Part shown: in pieces, positions 1 through 7,500 of the stretch | How positions within the stretch are numbered: the first letter of the stretch is position 1 | How the letters are laid out: each line of letters begins with the position of its first letter | From: Myxococcales bacterium UBA5297 | Lineage (GTDB): Bacteria; Myxococcota; Myxococcia; Myxococcales; UBA5297 | Length of the DNA: 8,992 nt | Reading direction: 5' to 3' | Assembly: GCA_002408385.1 (NCBI GenBank) | Contig: DHSB01000246.1 | Span: 27,200-36,191, forward strand | Made by a program: the position numbers and the translations under genes | Notes under the pieces: model-generated | What the model saw: only the letters and a program-made list of their open reading frames with translations | Database searches by the model: none | What the model was told of the DNA's origin: nothing

Positions 1-1
1 T

Positions 2-88
2 CCGCCGGTGCGCGCGGTCGTCGAGCTCGCGCCCGTGCCCGGCCCTGCAGCCGAGGCCCCGGGTGCCCCGCCGCCCGCCGTGCCGTGA
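2..88 (+). CDS. 3' end of an unidentified upstream gene (partial)
   Basis: The frame starting at base 2 is open from the window edge to a TGA at 86-88, and nearly all its third codon positions are G or C, as in the genes downstream. It encodes about 28 residues ending in a Pro/Ala-rich tail (it finishes APPPAVP). The window edge removes the rest of the gene. No domain can be recognised, so no function is offered. Such tails are common at the C-termini of large high-GC proteins. Chance is a real alternative, because short stop-free runs are frequent at this GC content. If real, this gene ends about 105 bp before the promoter of the lipoprotein operon. Confidence 0.4.
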   Translation, partial: PPVRAVVELAPVPGPAAEAPGAPPPAVP

Positions 89-192
89 GCGCGCTCGCAA
101 CGCCGAGCCGCGCGCCGCCCGACATCGGCCGGCAGGAGAAAAACCGCGAAACTCCTCAGGGTTTCCGGCGCTGCCGACGACAGGTCGCGTCG
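89..192. other. Intergenic region with nested dyads (130-176)
   Basis: No gene is supported here. CGGCAG (130-135) pairs with CTGCCG (171-176). Inside it, GAAAC (148-152) pairs with GTTTC (161-165) across an 8-nt loop. A competing pair is AGGAG (134-138) with CTCCT (152-156). These could form a transcript-end structure for the upstream gene or an operator just upstream of the promoter. There is no U-tract, so a canonical intrinsic terminator is not supported. Short dyads are also expected by chance in GC-rich DNA. Confidence 0.3.
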
Positions 193-222
193 TTGACACG
201 AGCGAAAACGCAACGTTAGCAT
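193..222 (+). promoter_or_regulatory. Putative sigma70-type promoter of the lipoprotein operon
   Basis: A perfect -35 hexamer TTGACA (193-198) is followed after 18 bp by TAGCAT (217-222), which matches four of six positions of the -10 consensus. The segment 193-222 is visibly A/T-richer than its surroundings (AGCGAAAACGCAACG lies in the spacer), as expected of a promoter in a high-GC genome. Transcription would begin near 229, giving a leader of roughly 25 nt before the ATG at 253. The leader holds AGGAG (245-249), a good Shine-Dalgarno sequence with an unusually short 3-nt spacer. No comparable promoter was noticed between the five downstream genes. Confidence 0.6.
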
Positions 223-252
223 CGCGTCCTCACCGGCCGTTCGCAGGAGCCC

Positions 253-1383
253 ATGAGCCCCAGATCAATCCGAGCGCTCACGGCCTTGAGCCTGCTCGTG
301 GCCCTCGCCTGTGGCGAGGATCGGGTCATCAAGGCCAATCCCCCCGGCTTTCGCCAGGACGTCTTCCAGCAGGAGGCGGCCTCGCGGATAGACACGCTGT
401 GGGTCATCGACAACTCGGCCTCGATGGAGCCGCATCAGGCGGAGCTCGCGGCGAGCCTGACGCGCTTCATGCAGCTCTTCGACCGAGGCCTGGTCGACTA
501 CCGCATCGCGGTGACCACCACCGACGTCATCCGCGACAAGGGCGAGCTCATCGGCAACCCGCCCATCGTCACCCCGACCCTCGCCGATCCGGTCGCCGCC
601 TTTCAGCGCAACGTCCGGGTCGGCACCGGCGGCAAGGGGCACGAGCAGGCCTTCGAGGCCGCGCGCATCGCCATCGAGCGCGAGAAGGCGCGCGCCAACG
701 AGGCCCTCGCCGAGCGGGCGGCGTGCCTGATCGTCTGCCCGGCGGCATCCCAGAGCTGCAGGCGCGACTGCGAGCGGCGTTACGCGCCGGAGTTCATGCG
801 TCCCGAGGCGCATCTGTACCTCGTCTTCGTCTCCGACGAGGAGGAGCAGAGCTTCGGCGAGGTGCGCTACTTCCAGCGCCTGTTCGAGGGCGCGCTCGGC
901 GTGGGCAACGAGGACGCGGTCAGCGTCGCGACGATCTGCGGTGACGTTCCGGCCCCGGCCTGCCAGGCCGAGCCGGGGACGCGCTACGTCGCGCTCGCGG
1001 AGGCGACCGGCGGGCTCGTCGCGTCGATCTGCGACGCCACCTTCGAGCGGCACCTCGAGCGGCTCGCGCTCGACGCCGCGGGGCTCAAGCGCAAGTTCAC
1101 GCTCTCGCGCCCGCCCGATCCGGAGACGCTCGCGCTCGAGATCCACTACCGCTGCGACACCGCGCCCGAGCAGATGAGCCGCTGCGAGACCGAGACGCGG
1201 GCCTGCGACGGGATGACCCCGGAGCACCCGGGCATCATCTGCGTGCCGCCGATGGGCGAGCCGAACGGCTGGACCTACGAGCCGAGCACCAACGGGCTGC
1301 TCTTCCACGGCGACGCGGTCCCCGGCCTGCGCAGCGCGCTCGTCGCCAGCTACCAGGAAGACGAGAAGGCGGCGGCGAGGTAG
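253..1383 (+). CDS. vWA (MIDAS) domain lipoprotein
   Basis: A 376-residue predicted envelope lipoprotein. The signal peptide (MSPRSIRALTALSLLVALAC) ends at Cys20, the likely lipidated residue, although the lipobox ALAC is not ideal at -2. A von Willebrand factor A-like fold starts near residue 46. The MIDAS metal site is visible as D53-N-S55-A-S57, the strand DYRIAVTTTD (82-91) supplies the threonine region, and VSDEEEQS (193-200) supplies the distal acidic loop. A twin CX3C element (Cys158, 162, 169, 173) is inserted before that last strand. The C-terminal part has the TGG...SICDATF stretch (252-264) and the paired cysteines usual in myxobacterial relatives. The family is known to bind divalent metal and protein or glycan ligands; the ligand here is unknown. 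It is the first gene of the operon, starting at ATG 253 behind AGGAG. The next ATG lies 3 nt after its stop, and its own last codons (GAGG, 1377-1380) provide that gene's Shine-Dalgarno sequence. Confidence 0.88.
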   Translation: MSPRSIRALTALSLLVALACGEDRVIKANPPGFRQDVFQQEAASRIDTLWVIDNSASMEPHQAELAASLTRFMQLFDRGLVDYRIAVTTTDVIRDKGELIGNPPIVTPTLADPVAAFQRNVRVGTGGKGHEQAFEAARIAIEREKARANEALAERAACLIVCPAASQSCRRDCERRYAPEFMRPEAHLYLVFVSDEEEQSFGEVRYFQRLFEGALGVGNEDAVSVATICGDVPAPACQAEPGTRYVALAEATGGLVASICDATFERHLERLALDAAGLKRKFTLSRPPDPETLALEIHYRCDTAPEQMSRCETETRACDGMTPEHPGIICVPPMGEPNGWTYEPSTNGLLFHGDAVPGLRSALVASYQEDEKAAAR

Positions 1384-1386
1384 GCG

Positions 1387-2916
1387 ATGAAGAGCGGTCG
1401 AAGAATCCTTCGCGCGATACCCGGTGGGCCCGGAGCGCCGGCCTCCGTGCCGGCGGCGCCGCTCCGTCGGGCGCGGCGGCTCTCCGTGCCCGCGCTGCTC
1501 GCCAGCCTGATGCTCGTCGCCGCGGCCGCGTGCGGCGAGGGCGAGACGGTCACCGCGCAGCCGCAGATCGAGCTGCCCGCGCTCGCCGTCGACTTCGGCG
1601 ACGTGCCCGTGCTCAACCGCAAGAGCCTCGAGGTCGAGGTCCGCAACCTGGGGCGCGCGCCGCTGTTGATAGAGGAGGTCGCGCTCGAGTCGGCGGCCTC
1701 GGTCTTCACCGTCGAATCAGTGCCCGAGAGCGTGGGGCCGGGCGAGAGCGGCACCATCGGGCTGGCCTTCGAGCCTCCCCGCCTCGAGAGCTTCGAGGCG
1801 CTGCTGCGCATCCGGTCCGACGACGCGGCCTCGCCCCTCGTCGAGGTGAGCGTGACCGGCCGCGGCTTCACCGTGGGCCGCATCGAGGTCCCCGCCGCGC
1901 TCGAGTTCCCGGACGTCTGCGAGGGGACCGGGGAGCTTCGGCGGCTCAAGGTGCGCTCGACCGGCACCGCCGATCTCGTCCTCGAGCGCATCGGGTTCGC
2001 CGAGGGCTCTTCACCCGAGTTCGGGTTCCTCACCTCGACCCGCACCCCGGTGACCGTCCCGGCGGGCAAGGAGCTGCTGATCACCCTCCGCTACGCGCCC
2101 GGTGCCGGCTCGCCGGCCGCCGCCGAGGGCGTGGTCGTCATCGAGAGCACCGATCCGGATCGCAGGAAGGTGGAGGTGCCGCTCTCCGGGACGATGAACC
2201 GCGCGCCCGTCGCCGTCGTCGGCGAGCTGCCGATAAGCGCGCCGGGCGCAACGGTCACGCTCGACGGCTCGGCCTCGAGCGATCCCGACGGGCACGCCCC
2301 GCTCACCTTCGCCTGGAGCCTCCAGGCCTCTCCGATCGGCTCGACCGCGCGGCCCTCGCCTGGCGACGCGCCGCAGGCCGAGCTGAGCCTCGACCTGCCC
2401 GGCGAGTACGTCGTGCAGCTTCAGGTCGAGGACGCGCTCGGCTGCCGCTCGCCGCCCGCCTTTGCCGAGGTGCTGGCGAAGCCGGCCGAGAAGCTCGTCG
2501 TCGAGCTGGTCTGGGACAAGCACGAGAGCGACCTCGACCTCCACTTGGTGCCGGAGGGAGAGGAGTTCTTCGGGCCACACGACTGCTACTTCGCCGAAGG
2601 CAACATGCAGCCGAATTGGGGCGATCCCGGCAGCTCGGACGACGACCCGGTGCTCGCCCGCGACGCGCTCACCGGCTTCGGCCCGGAGATCATCACCTAC
2701 GCCGAGCCCGCGCCGGGGCGCTACCGGGTGATGGCGCACTTCTATTCGGATCACCGGGCGAGCGATCCCACGACGATGGCGACGGTGCGCGTCTACGTCT
2801 TTGGCGCCCTGCGCAGCGAGCTGCGCCGTGAGCTGCCGCGCCAGCGAGTCCAGTGGATGGTCGCGTCGATCGATTGGCCGAGCGGAGCGGTGACGCCCAT
2901 CGACACGCTCGAATGA
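1387..2916 (+). CDS. Lipoprotein with two ASH/choice-of-anchor D domains, a PKD domain and a YfaP-like C-terminal domain
   Basis: 509 residues. The lipobox AAAC places lipidation at Cys49, after an unusually long n-region. Two ASH/choice-of-anchor D beta-sandwiches follow, at about 62-160 (DFGDVPV...VSVTGRG) and 166-269 (LEFPDVCEG...VPLSGT). A PKD-like domain spans 272-362 (NRAPVAVVG, LDGSASSDPDG, GEYVVQLQVED). The last domain, about 368-500, carries VELVWDKHESDLDLHL (372-387), HDCYF (398-402), QPNW (408-411) and FGPE (431-434). It resembles the YfaP/DUF2135-type sandwich common in Myxococcota. No catalytic residues are apparent, so an extracellular binding or scaffold role is inferred. ATG 1387 has GAGG 6 nt upstream. 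A GTG at 1447, with GGAG 11 nt upstream, would give a more normal 28-residue signal peptide before the cysteine and cannot be excluded. The stop overlaps the next ATG by 4 nt. Confidence 0.87.
   Translation: MKSGRRILRAIPGGPGAPASVPAAPLRRARRLSVPALLASLMLVAAAACGEGETVTAQPQIELPALAVDFGDVPVLNRKSLEVEVRNLGRAPLLIEEVALESAASVFTVESVPESVGPGESGTIGLAFEPPRLESFEALLRIRSDDAASPLVEVSVTGRGFTVGRIEVPAALEFPDVCEGTGELRRLKVRSTGTADLVLERIGFAEGSSPEFGFLTSTRTPVTVPAGKELLITLRYAPGAGSPAAAEGVVVIESTDPDRRKVEVPLSGTMNRAPVAVVGELPISAPGATVTLDGSASSDPDGHAPLTFAWSLQASPIGSTARPSPGDAPQAELSLDLPGEYVVQLQVEDALGCRSPPAFAEVLAKPAEKLVVELVWDKHESDLDLHLVPEGEEFFGPHDCYFAEGNMQPNWGDPGSSDDDPVLARDALTGFGPEIITYAEPAPGRYRVMAHFYSDHRASDPTTMATVRVYVFGALRSELRRELPRQRVQWMVASIDWPSGAVTPIDTLE
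1397..1428 (+). repeat. 32-nt segment similar to 2956-2987 (n-region element)
   Basis: By hand alignment without gaps, 25 of 32 bases match 2956-2987. Both copies lie within the first 75 nt of neighbouring genes, in the same reading frame, and encode related peptides: GRRILRAIPGG here and SRRTLRAKAGR in the next gene. The copy at 2956-2987 contains a perfect dyad, CCTTCG-AG-CGAAGG (2966-2979), and this copy keeps only half of it. It may be a diverged short duplication, a translated repeat element, or convergence of basic signal-peptide starts. Confidence 0.35.
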
Positions 2917-4517
2917 AGAAGCGAGGAACCAACGCCTTGGTCTGCCTGGGAGCCAGTCGGAGAACCCTTCGAGCGAAGGCCGGTCGGGGTGAGCGGGGCG
3001 GACCTCGCCGCTTCTCCCAGAGCCTCCTCCTCCTCGCCGCGGCCGTGGCGGTCTCCGCGCTCCTCGCCTGCAGCGAAGCCCCGAGCTCGGCGCCGGCCGC
3101 CGACGCCGGCGCGCTCGCCGAGTGCTCGGGCCGGGCCGACTGCGCCGCGAAGGGCGACGACTTCGCGGGCCTGGTCTGCGGCGCCACCGGCCGCTGCGAG
3201 CACTGCGTGAGCGACGGCCAGTGCGAGCTGCGCGAGCGGTGCGACCCCGAGACCCGGCGCTGCGGCTTCAAGCCGGGCTGGGGCGATGAGTGCGCGCTGA
3301 ACGGCGACTGCGACGCGGGCGAGCTTTGCGTGCAGGGGCTTTGCGTTCCCGAGCGCGAGGCCGTGCTCTGTGTCGACGGCGCCTGCCTCGCCGATGGGCT
3401 GCGCTGCCACCGCGTCAACGGCGTCTGCGAGGAGGATATCGGCTGCCTGTCGGACCTCGACTGCTCAGCGACCGAGGCCTGCAATCTGCCGACGCACACC
3501 TGCGCGGTCCGCTGCGTCGCCGAGGACCCCGCCGCGACCTGCGGGCCCGGACAGCACTGCGTCGAGAGCCGCTGTTCGGACTGCGCCGACAGCTCCGACT
3601 GTCCCGGCGGGCTCGTCTGCGACCTCGACCTGCTCGCGTGTCTTATCGACGGCTCCGCGCGCTGCCTGAGCGATCGCGACTGCGAGGTGGGGAAGACCTG
3701 CAACGCGGCGACCGGGTTCTGCACGCCGAAGCCGCCGCCGTGCCTCAGCGACGACGGCTGTCTGCCCGACGAGCGCTGCCAGCTCTCCTCGGGCCGCTGC
3801 CTGCCGCGGAGCTGCCAGCCGGACCGGCTCGAGCCCAACGACGACATCGACTCGGCCGAGCCCATCGCGGCGGGGGGCTACTCGCAGCTCACGCTGTGCG
3901 ACCACGAGCAGGACTGGTTCTCGCTGGAGCTGTCGCGCGGGGACCGGGTCGACGTCTTCGTCGACGCCAACCCGCTGTTGGAGGGCGCGCTCGAGGCCCG
4001 GATGCTCGACGCGACCGGGCGCACCTTGAGCACCGGGCGCCTCGCCCTGAACTGCACCGTCGCCGACGCGGGCACCTACTACCTGCGCATGCAGTCGACC
4101 GACCTCTGGGTCGAGTACGGGCTGCGGCTCTCGATCTCGAGCGGCGCGCCGTGCGACGTCGACCGGTTCGAGGAGAACGACGAGCCCGCGACCGCGACGG
4201 AGGGGCTGGAAGCGGGCGACTACGACGGGCTGACGGTCTGCGGGGCCGACCAGGACTTCTTCGCCCTCACCGTTCCGCCGGGCGAGGGCGCGCGGATAGA
4301 GCTGCATCACCTGCCGTCCGAGGGCGATCTCGACCTCTTCGTCCTCGCCGCCGACGGCGCGGCCGAGCTCGCGCGGTCGGCGACCGTCGCCGCGGTCGAG
4401 GCCGTCGAGCTGGCGGCCTCCGCAGTCCCGGAGGACGGGCGCATCCTCGTGAAGGTCGCGTCCGAAGACTCGCGCGCGCGCAGCCTCTACTTCCTGCGCA
4501 TCGGGTGGCTGCCATGA
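2913..4517 (+). CDS. Cys-rich repeat lipoprotein with two PPC (pre-peptidase C-terminal) domains
   Basis: 534 residues from the ATG at 2913, which overlaps the preceding stop (ATGA). An earlier in-frame ATG at 2853 lies deep inside the preceding gene and is rejected. The hydrophobic segment (38-51) and lipobox LLAC put lipidation at Cys53, after an unusually long, Arg-rich n-region. Residues 71-296 hold nine four-cysteine repeats, the best with spacing C-x5-C-x5-C-x6-C (98-117, 178-197, 224-243, 251-270, 277-296), starting CLSD or CVSD. Such repeats often match Dickkopf-type cysteine-rich profiles and are presumably disulfide-bonded. Two PPC beta-sandwiches follow: 301-409 (PDRLEPND, LTLCDHEQDWF) and 414-532 (VDRFEEND, LTVCGADQDFF). 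Matching Cys301/329 and Cys414/443 suggest one disulfide per PPC domain, leaving Cys381 unpaired. No protease or other enzyme domain is attached, so this is probably a structural or binding protein of the cell surface. No Shine-Dalgarno sequence is visible, which suggests translation by coupling. Confidence 0.88.
   Translation: MKKRGTNALVCLGASRRTLRAKAGRGERGGPRRFSQSLLLLAAAVAVSALLACSEAPSSAPAADAGALAECSGRADCAAKGDDFAGLVCGATGRCEHCVSDGQCELRERCDPETRRCGFKPGWGDECALNGDCDAGELCVQGLCVPEREAVLCVDGACLADGLRCHRVNGVCEEDIGCLSDLDCSATEACNLPTHTCAVRCVAEDPAATCGPGQHCVESRCSDCADSSDCPGGLVCDLDLLACLIDGSARCLSDRDCEVGKTCNAATGFCTPKPPPCLSDDGCLPDERCQLSSGRCLPRSCQPDRLEPNDDIDSAEPIAAGGYSQLTLCDHEQDWFSLELSRGDRVDVFVDANPLLEGALEARMLDATGRTLSTGRLALNCTVADAGTYYLRMQSTDLWVEYGLRLSISSGAPCDVDRFEENDEPATATEGLEAGDYDGLTVCGADQDFFALTVPPGEGARIELHHLPSEGDLDLFVLAADGAAELARSATVAAVEAVELAASAVPEDGRILVKVASEDSRARSLYFLRIGWLP
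2956..2987 (+). repeat. Second copy of the 32-nt n-region element, with a perfect dyad
   Basis: This is the partner of 1397-1428 (25 of 32 identical by hand alignment). It contains CCTTCG-AG-CGAAGG at 2966-2979, which could fold as a 5-bp stem with a GAGC loop in the mRNA 53 nt after the start codon. It encodes the SRRTLRAKAGR part of the long n-region of the third gene. Confidence 0.35.
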
Positions 4518-7500
4518 AGCGAGAGGGGACCCTGTCATCGAGGACGCCGGATCGAGCCTGGAGCCTGGCCGCACTGCTCGCGTGCGCGCTCGCCTTCGGC
4601 CTCGCTTGCTCAGACGACCCGGAGCCCGCCGATCCGGTCGACGCGGGCAGGGTCGATTCAGGGACCGAGGCGCCGGACGCGGGCGTCGAGCCGTGCGTCG
4701 ACTGCGATGCGGGCACCGACGCCGGCGCGCCGGACGCGGGCGCGGTCGAGCTGAAGATCAAGCAGGTCGTCCCCGCGCGCGGCCCGGTAGGCGGCGGGAC
4801 GGACGTCACCATCGAGGGCGGCGGCTTCTATCAAGGCTTCGCCTCGGGCTCGACCGCGGCCAAGCGCGACACGCGCATCTACTTCGGCGGCAACGAGGCG
4901 GGCGACTTCCGGATCATCGACGACGACACGCTCGAGGTGACCGCGCCGCCGAGCGCGGCCGGCGCGGCCGACGTGACGATTCGCAACCCGAACGGCGAGG
5001 CTGTCTGCGAGGGCTGCTTCACCTACTTCGTCGAGCTGCAGGTCACCGGGATGTCGCCGCAGACAGGGCCGCTCGAGGGCGGCGTCGAGGTCGAGCTGAC
5101 CGGCGTCGGGTTCGGCGACGGGCTGGTCGTGCTCTTCGGCGAGCGCGCCTCACCCCGGGTCACCCTCGACGGCGACAGGGTCGCGCGCGCGGTCGTCCCC
5201 GCGGCGGGTCAGGCGGGCTCCGTCGACGTCCGCGCCTTCAACAAGAACGGCTCGGCCGAGCTGCGCCGCGGCTTCCGCTACGAGGAAGCGCTCTCGCTCC
5301 TCGCGGTCGATCCGCCCTACGGCCCGCTCTCCGGCGGAGCGGTCGTCGCGCTGCGCGGCACCGGGTTTGCGGGGGGCGAAGAGGTGCTCTTCGGCGCCGC
5401 CGCGGCGGTGGCCGTGCCGATCGACGAGGCGACGCTCGAGGTGACCGTCCCCGCGGCGACGACCCCGGGTCCGGTCGACGTGTCGGTGCGCGCCGGCTCG
5501 CGGACGGCGACCCTTCCCGCGGGCTTCGTCTACTTCGATTCCGAAGCGACCGGCCTGTCGGTCGCCGGCCTCTGGCCGACGCACGGTCGGGCCGAAGGCG
5601 GCGAGCGGGTGCTCGTCGTCGGCACCGGCCTCGACGCGGTGTCCGAGGTGCGCTTCGGCGCCGCAGCCTCGGCGCCGGCGAGCCAGGGACCGAACGTGCT
5701 GGAGGTCTCGACGCCGCCAGGCGCGCCGAACACCACCGCGGAGGTCGCGGTCTTCGACGGCAGCGCCGAGGGCAGGCTCGCGGGCGGCTTCCACTACAAC
5801 CTGCGCGTCGACAGCGTCTCGCCGGCCCAGGGCAGCTCGCGCGGCGGCGAGCAGATCACCGTCGACGGCGAGGGTTTTTCCGAAGGGCTCGAGCTCTTCG
5901 TCGGCGCGCTGCCCGCGCAGCAGGTCACGCTCGTGAGCCCGACCCGGCTGACGGCCCTCACGCCTCCGGGCTCGGGCGGCGCGAGCCCGGTGCACGTGCG
6001 CGAGGCCGCCGACCCGCTCAACGAGGACGTGCTCCCGGACGGCTTTACCTTCACCGATCCCTTGACCATCGGGCGCATCTCGCCGGAGGTCGGCGCCATC
6101 GCCGGAGGGACCTACGTCACCGCGCTCGGCACCGGCTTCGAGCCCGGCGTCATCGTCGAGATCGGCGGCTCGCCGCTCAAGGACATGAGGGTGCTCGACG
6201 GCAACACCATCATCGGCCGCACGCCGCCGGGCGCGGTGGGCGCCGCCGACGTCGTCGTGCGGATGGGCGAGGAGCGCGACGAGACGCCCGGCGGCTTCAC
6301 CTACTACGACCCCACGCTCGCCGACGGCGGCAGCTCCGGCGGCCCGATCAACGGGACGCTCAACGTCACGGTGCTCGCGTCCGGCGGCTACGGCGCCGGC
6401 TTGCCCGGCGCGACGGTGATGCTCGGCTACGACCCGGCGACGCCGTTTCAAGGCCGCACCGACCGCAACGGTCAGATCACCTTCAGCGACCCCTCGCTCG
6501 TGAAGGCGCAGACCGTGACCGTCTTCAAGGAGGACTACCTCACCTTCACCGTCGCCCGGCAGGAGTCGCGCAACCTCACCGTCTTCCTCTCGAACACCGG
6601 GGATGCCGGGGGCGGGGTCGGCCCGCCGGGTTTCAGCACGGGGTCGCAGGCGGCGATCATCAGCGGCCGGGTCACCGGCTTCAAGCTGCCTCGGCCGCTG
6701 CGCAGCGGCGAGACCGCGGTCGCCGAGGTCTGGGTGGCGCCCAGCTCCGTCTATTCGACGCCCCCGACCGGCTGGATGGCCTCGCCGCAGGTCCGCGACG
6801 CGCGCGGCGAGCGCTGGCGCATCACGCAAGACGGCGGGACCTATTCGGTCTTCGCCTCCAAGGGCCTGCGCGCGGTCTACGCAGTCTTCGGTATCCTCGA
6901 GCACCGCACTCAGAAGTTCACCCCGGTGTTGCTCGGCGTGCGTCGCGGCGTGATGGCCGATTCGGCCGAGCCTGCGGTCGATAAGGACATCGTGCTCGAC
7001 GTGCACCTCGACGCGAGCGTGCCCATCACCGTCGAGAGCGCGCCGATGATCGAGCAGACCCTTCGGCCCGCGCTCAACGAGACCTACGCGTGGCTCGAGC
7101 TGGGCGGCGAGGGGGTCATCCCGCTCGGCAAGGCGACGAGCGAAGAGCCGCAGCTCGTCCTCTCCGGCCTGCCGCGGCTCGACGGCAGCAACTTCGTCTT
7201 CCTCAACCGCTCCTCGCGGTTCGGCGGGACGCCCGAGAGCCACTGCTTCCGCAAGCAGCTCGGCGACCTGAGCGCGGGGGTCACCATCGGCCCGATGCTC
7301 GGGCTGCTGCGCATCGTCGAGCCAGGGCTCGGCAGGAGCTTCTCCGGCACGATCTCGTGGAGGCTCGGTCAGGGGCCTCCGGCCGACCTCGCGCGGCTGA
7401 CGCTCAGCTACATGTCGGCGACCAACTATTCGACCCTCTGGCAGGTCGTCCTCCCGGGCGCCGAGACCTCGGTTTCACTGCCGCCGAACGTCATGGAGAT

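Noticed and set aside
63..944. Plus-strand open frame of 293 codons overlapping the promoter and the vWA gene
   Set aside because: It is Arg/Gly/His-rich with no recognisable domain and lies in a different frame from the vWA protein.
265..1308. Minus-strand open frame opposite the vWA gene
   Set aside because: It encodes Arg/Ala/Leu-rich shadow sequence, while the plus strand shows a signal peptide and MIDAS motif.
2853..2912. Earlier ATG for the third gene
   Set aside because: It adds 20 residues with no signal-peptide character and a 64-nt overlap with the preceding gene. The ATGA junction at 2913 is the usual coupling arrangement.
2955..2972. Twin-arginine (Tat) signal SRRTLR in the third gene
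   Set aside because: The hydrophobic core begins about 20 residues after the motif, much farther than in Tat signals. The lipobox and Cys-rich mature chain fit Sec export with oxidative folding outside the cytoplasm.
3290..4513. Upstream extension of the TIG gene frame, which would make a 1453-residue protein
   Set aside because: The extension overlaps the Cys-rich gene entirely, is Arg/Ala-rich and lacks any domain. A lipoprotein signal peptide begins exactly at the ATG at 4514.
5150..7243. Long minus-strand open frame (697 codons) opposite the TIG gene
   Set aside because: Its product is low-complexity, rich in Arg, Ala, Gly, Asp and His, with no domain or signal peptide. Frames antisense to GC-rich genes stay open because stop triplets are rare. 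The plus-strand frame has six clear TIG domains.
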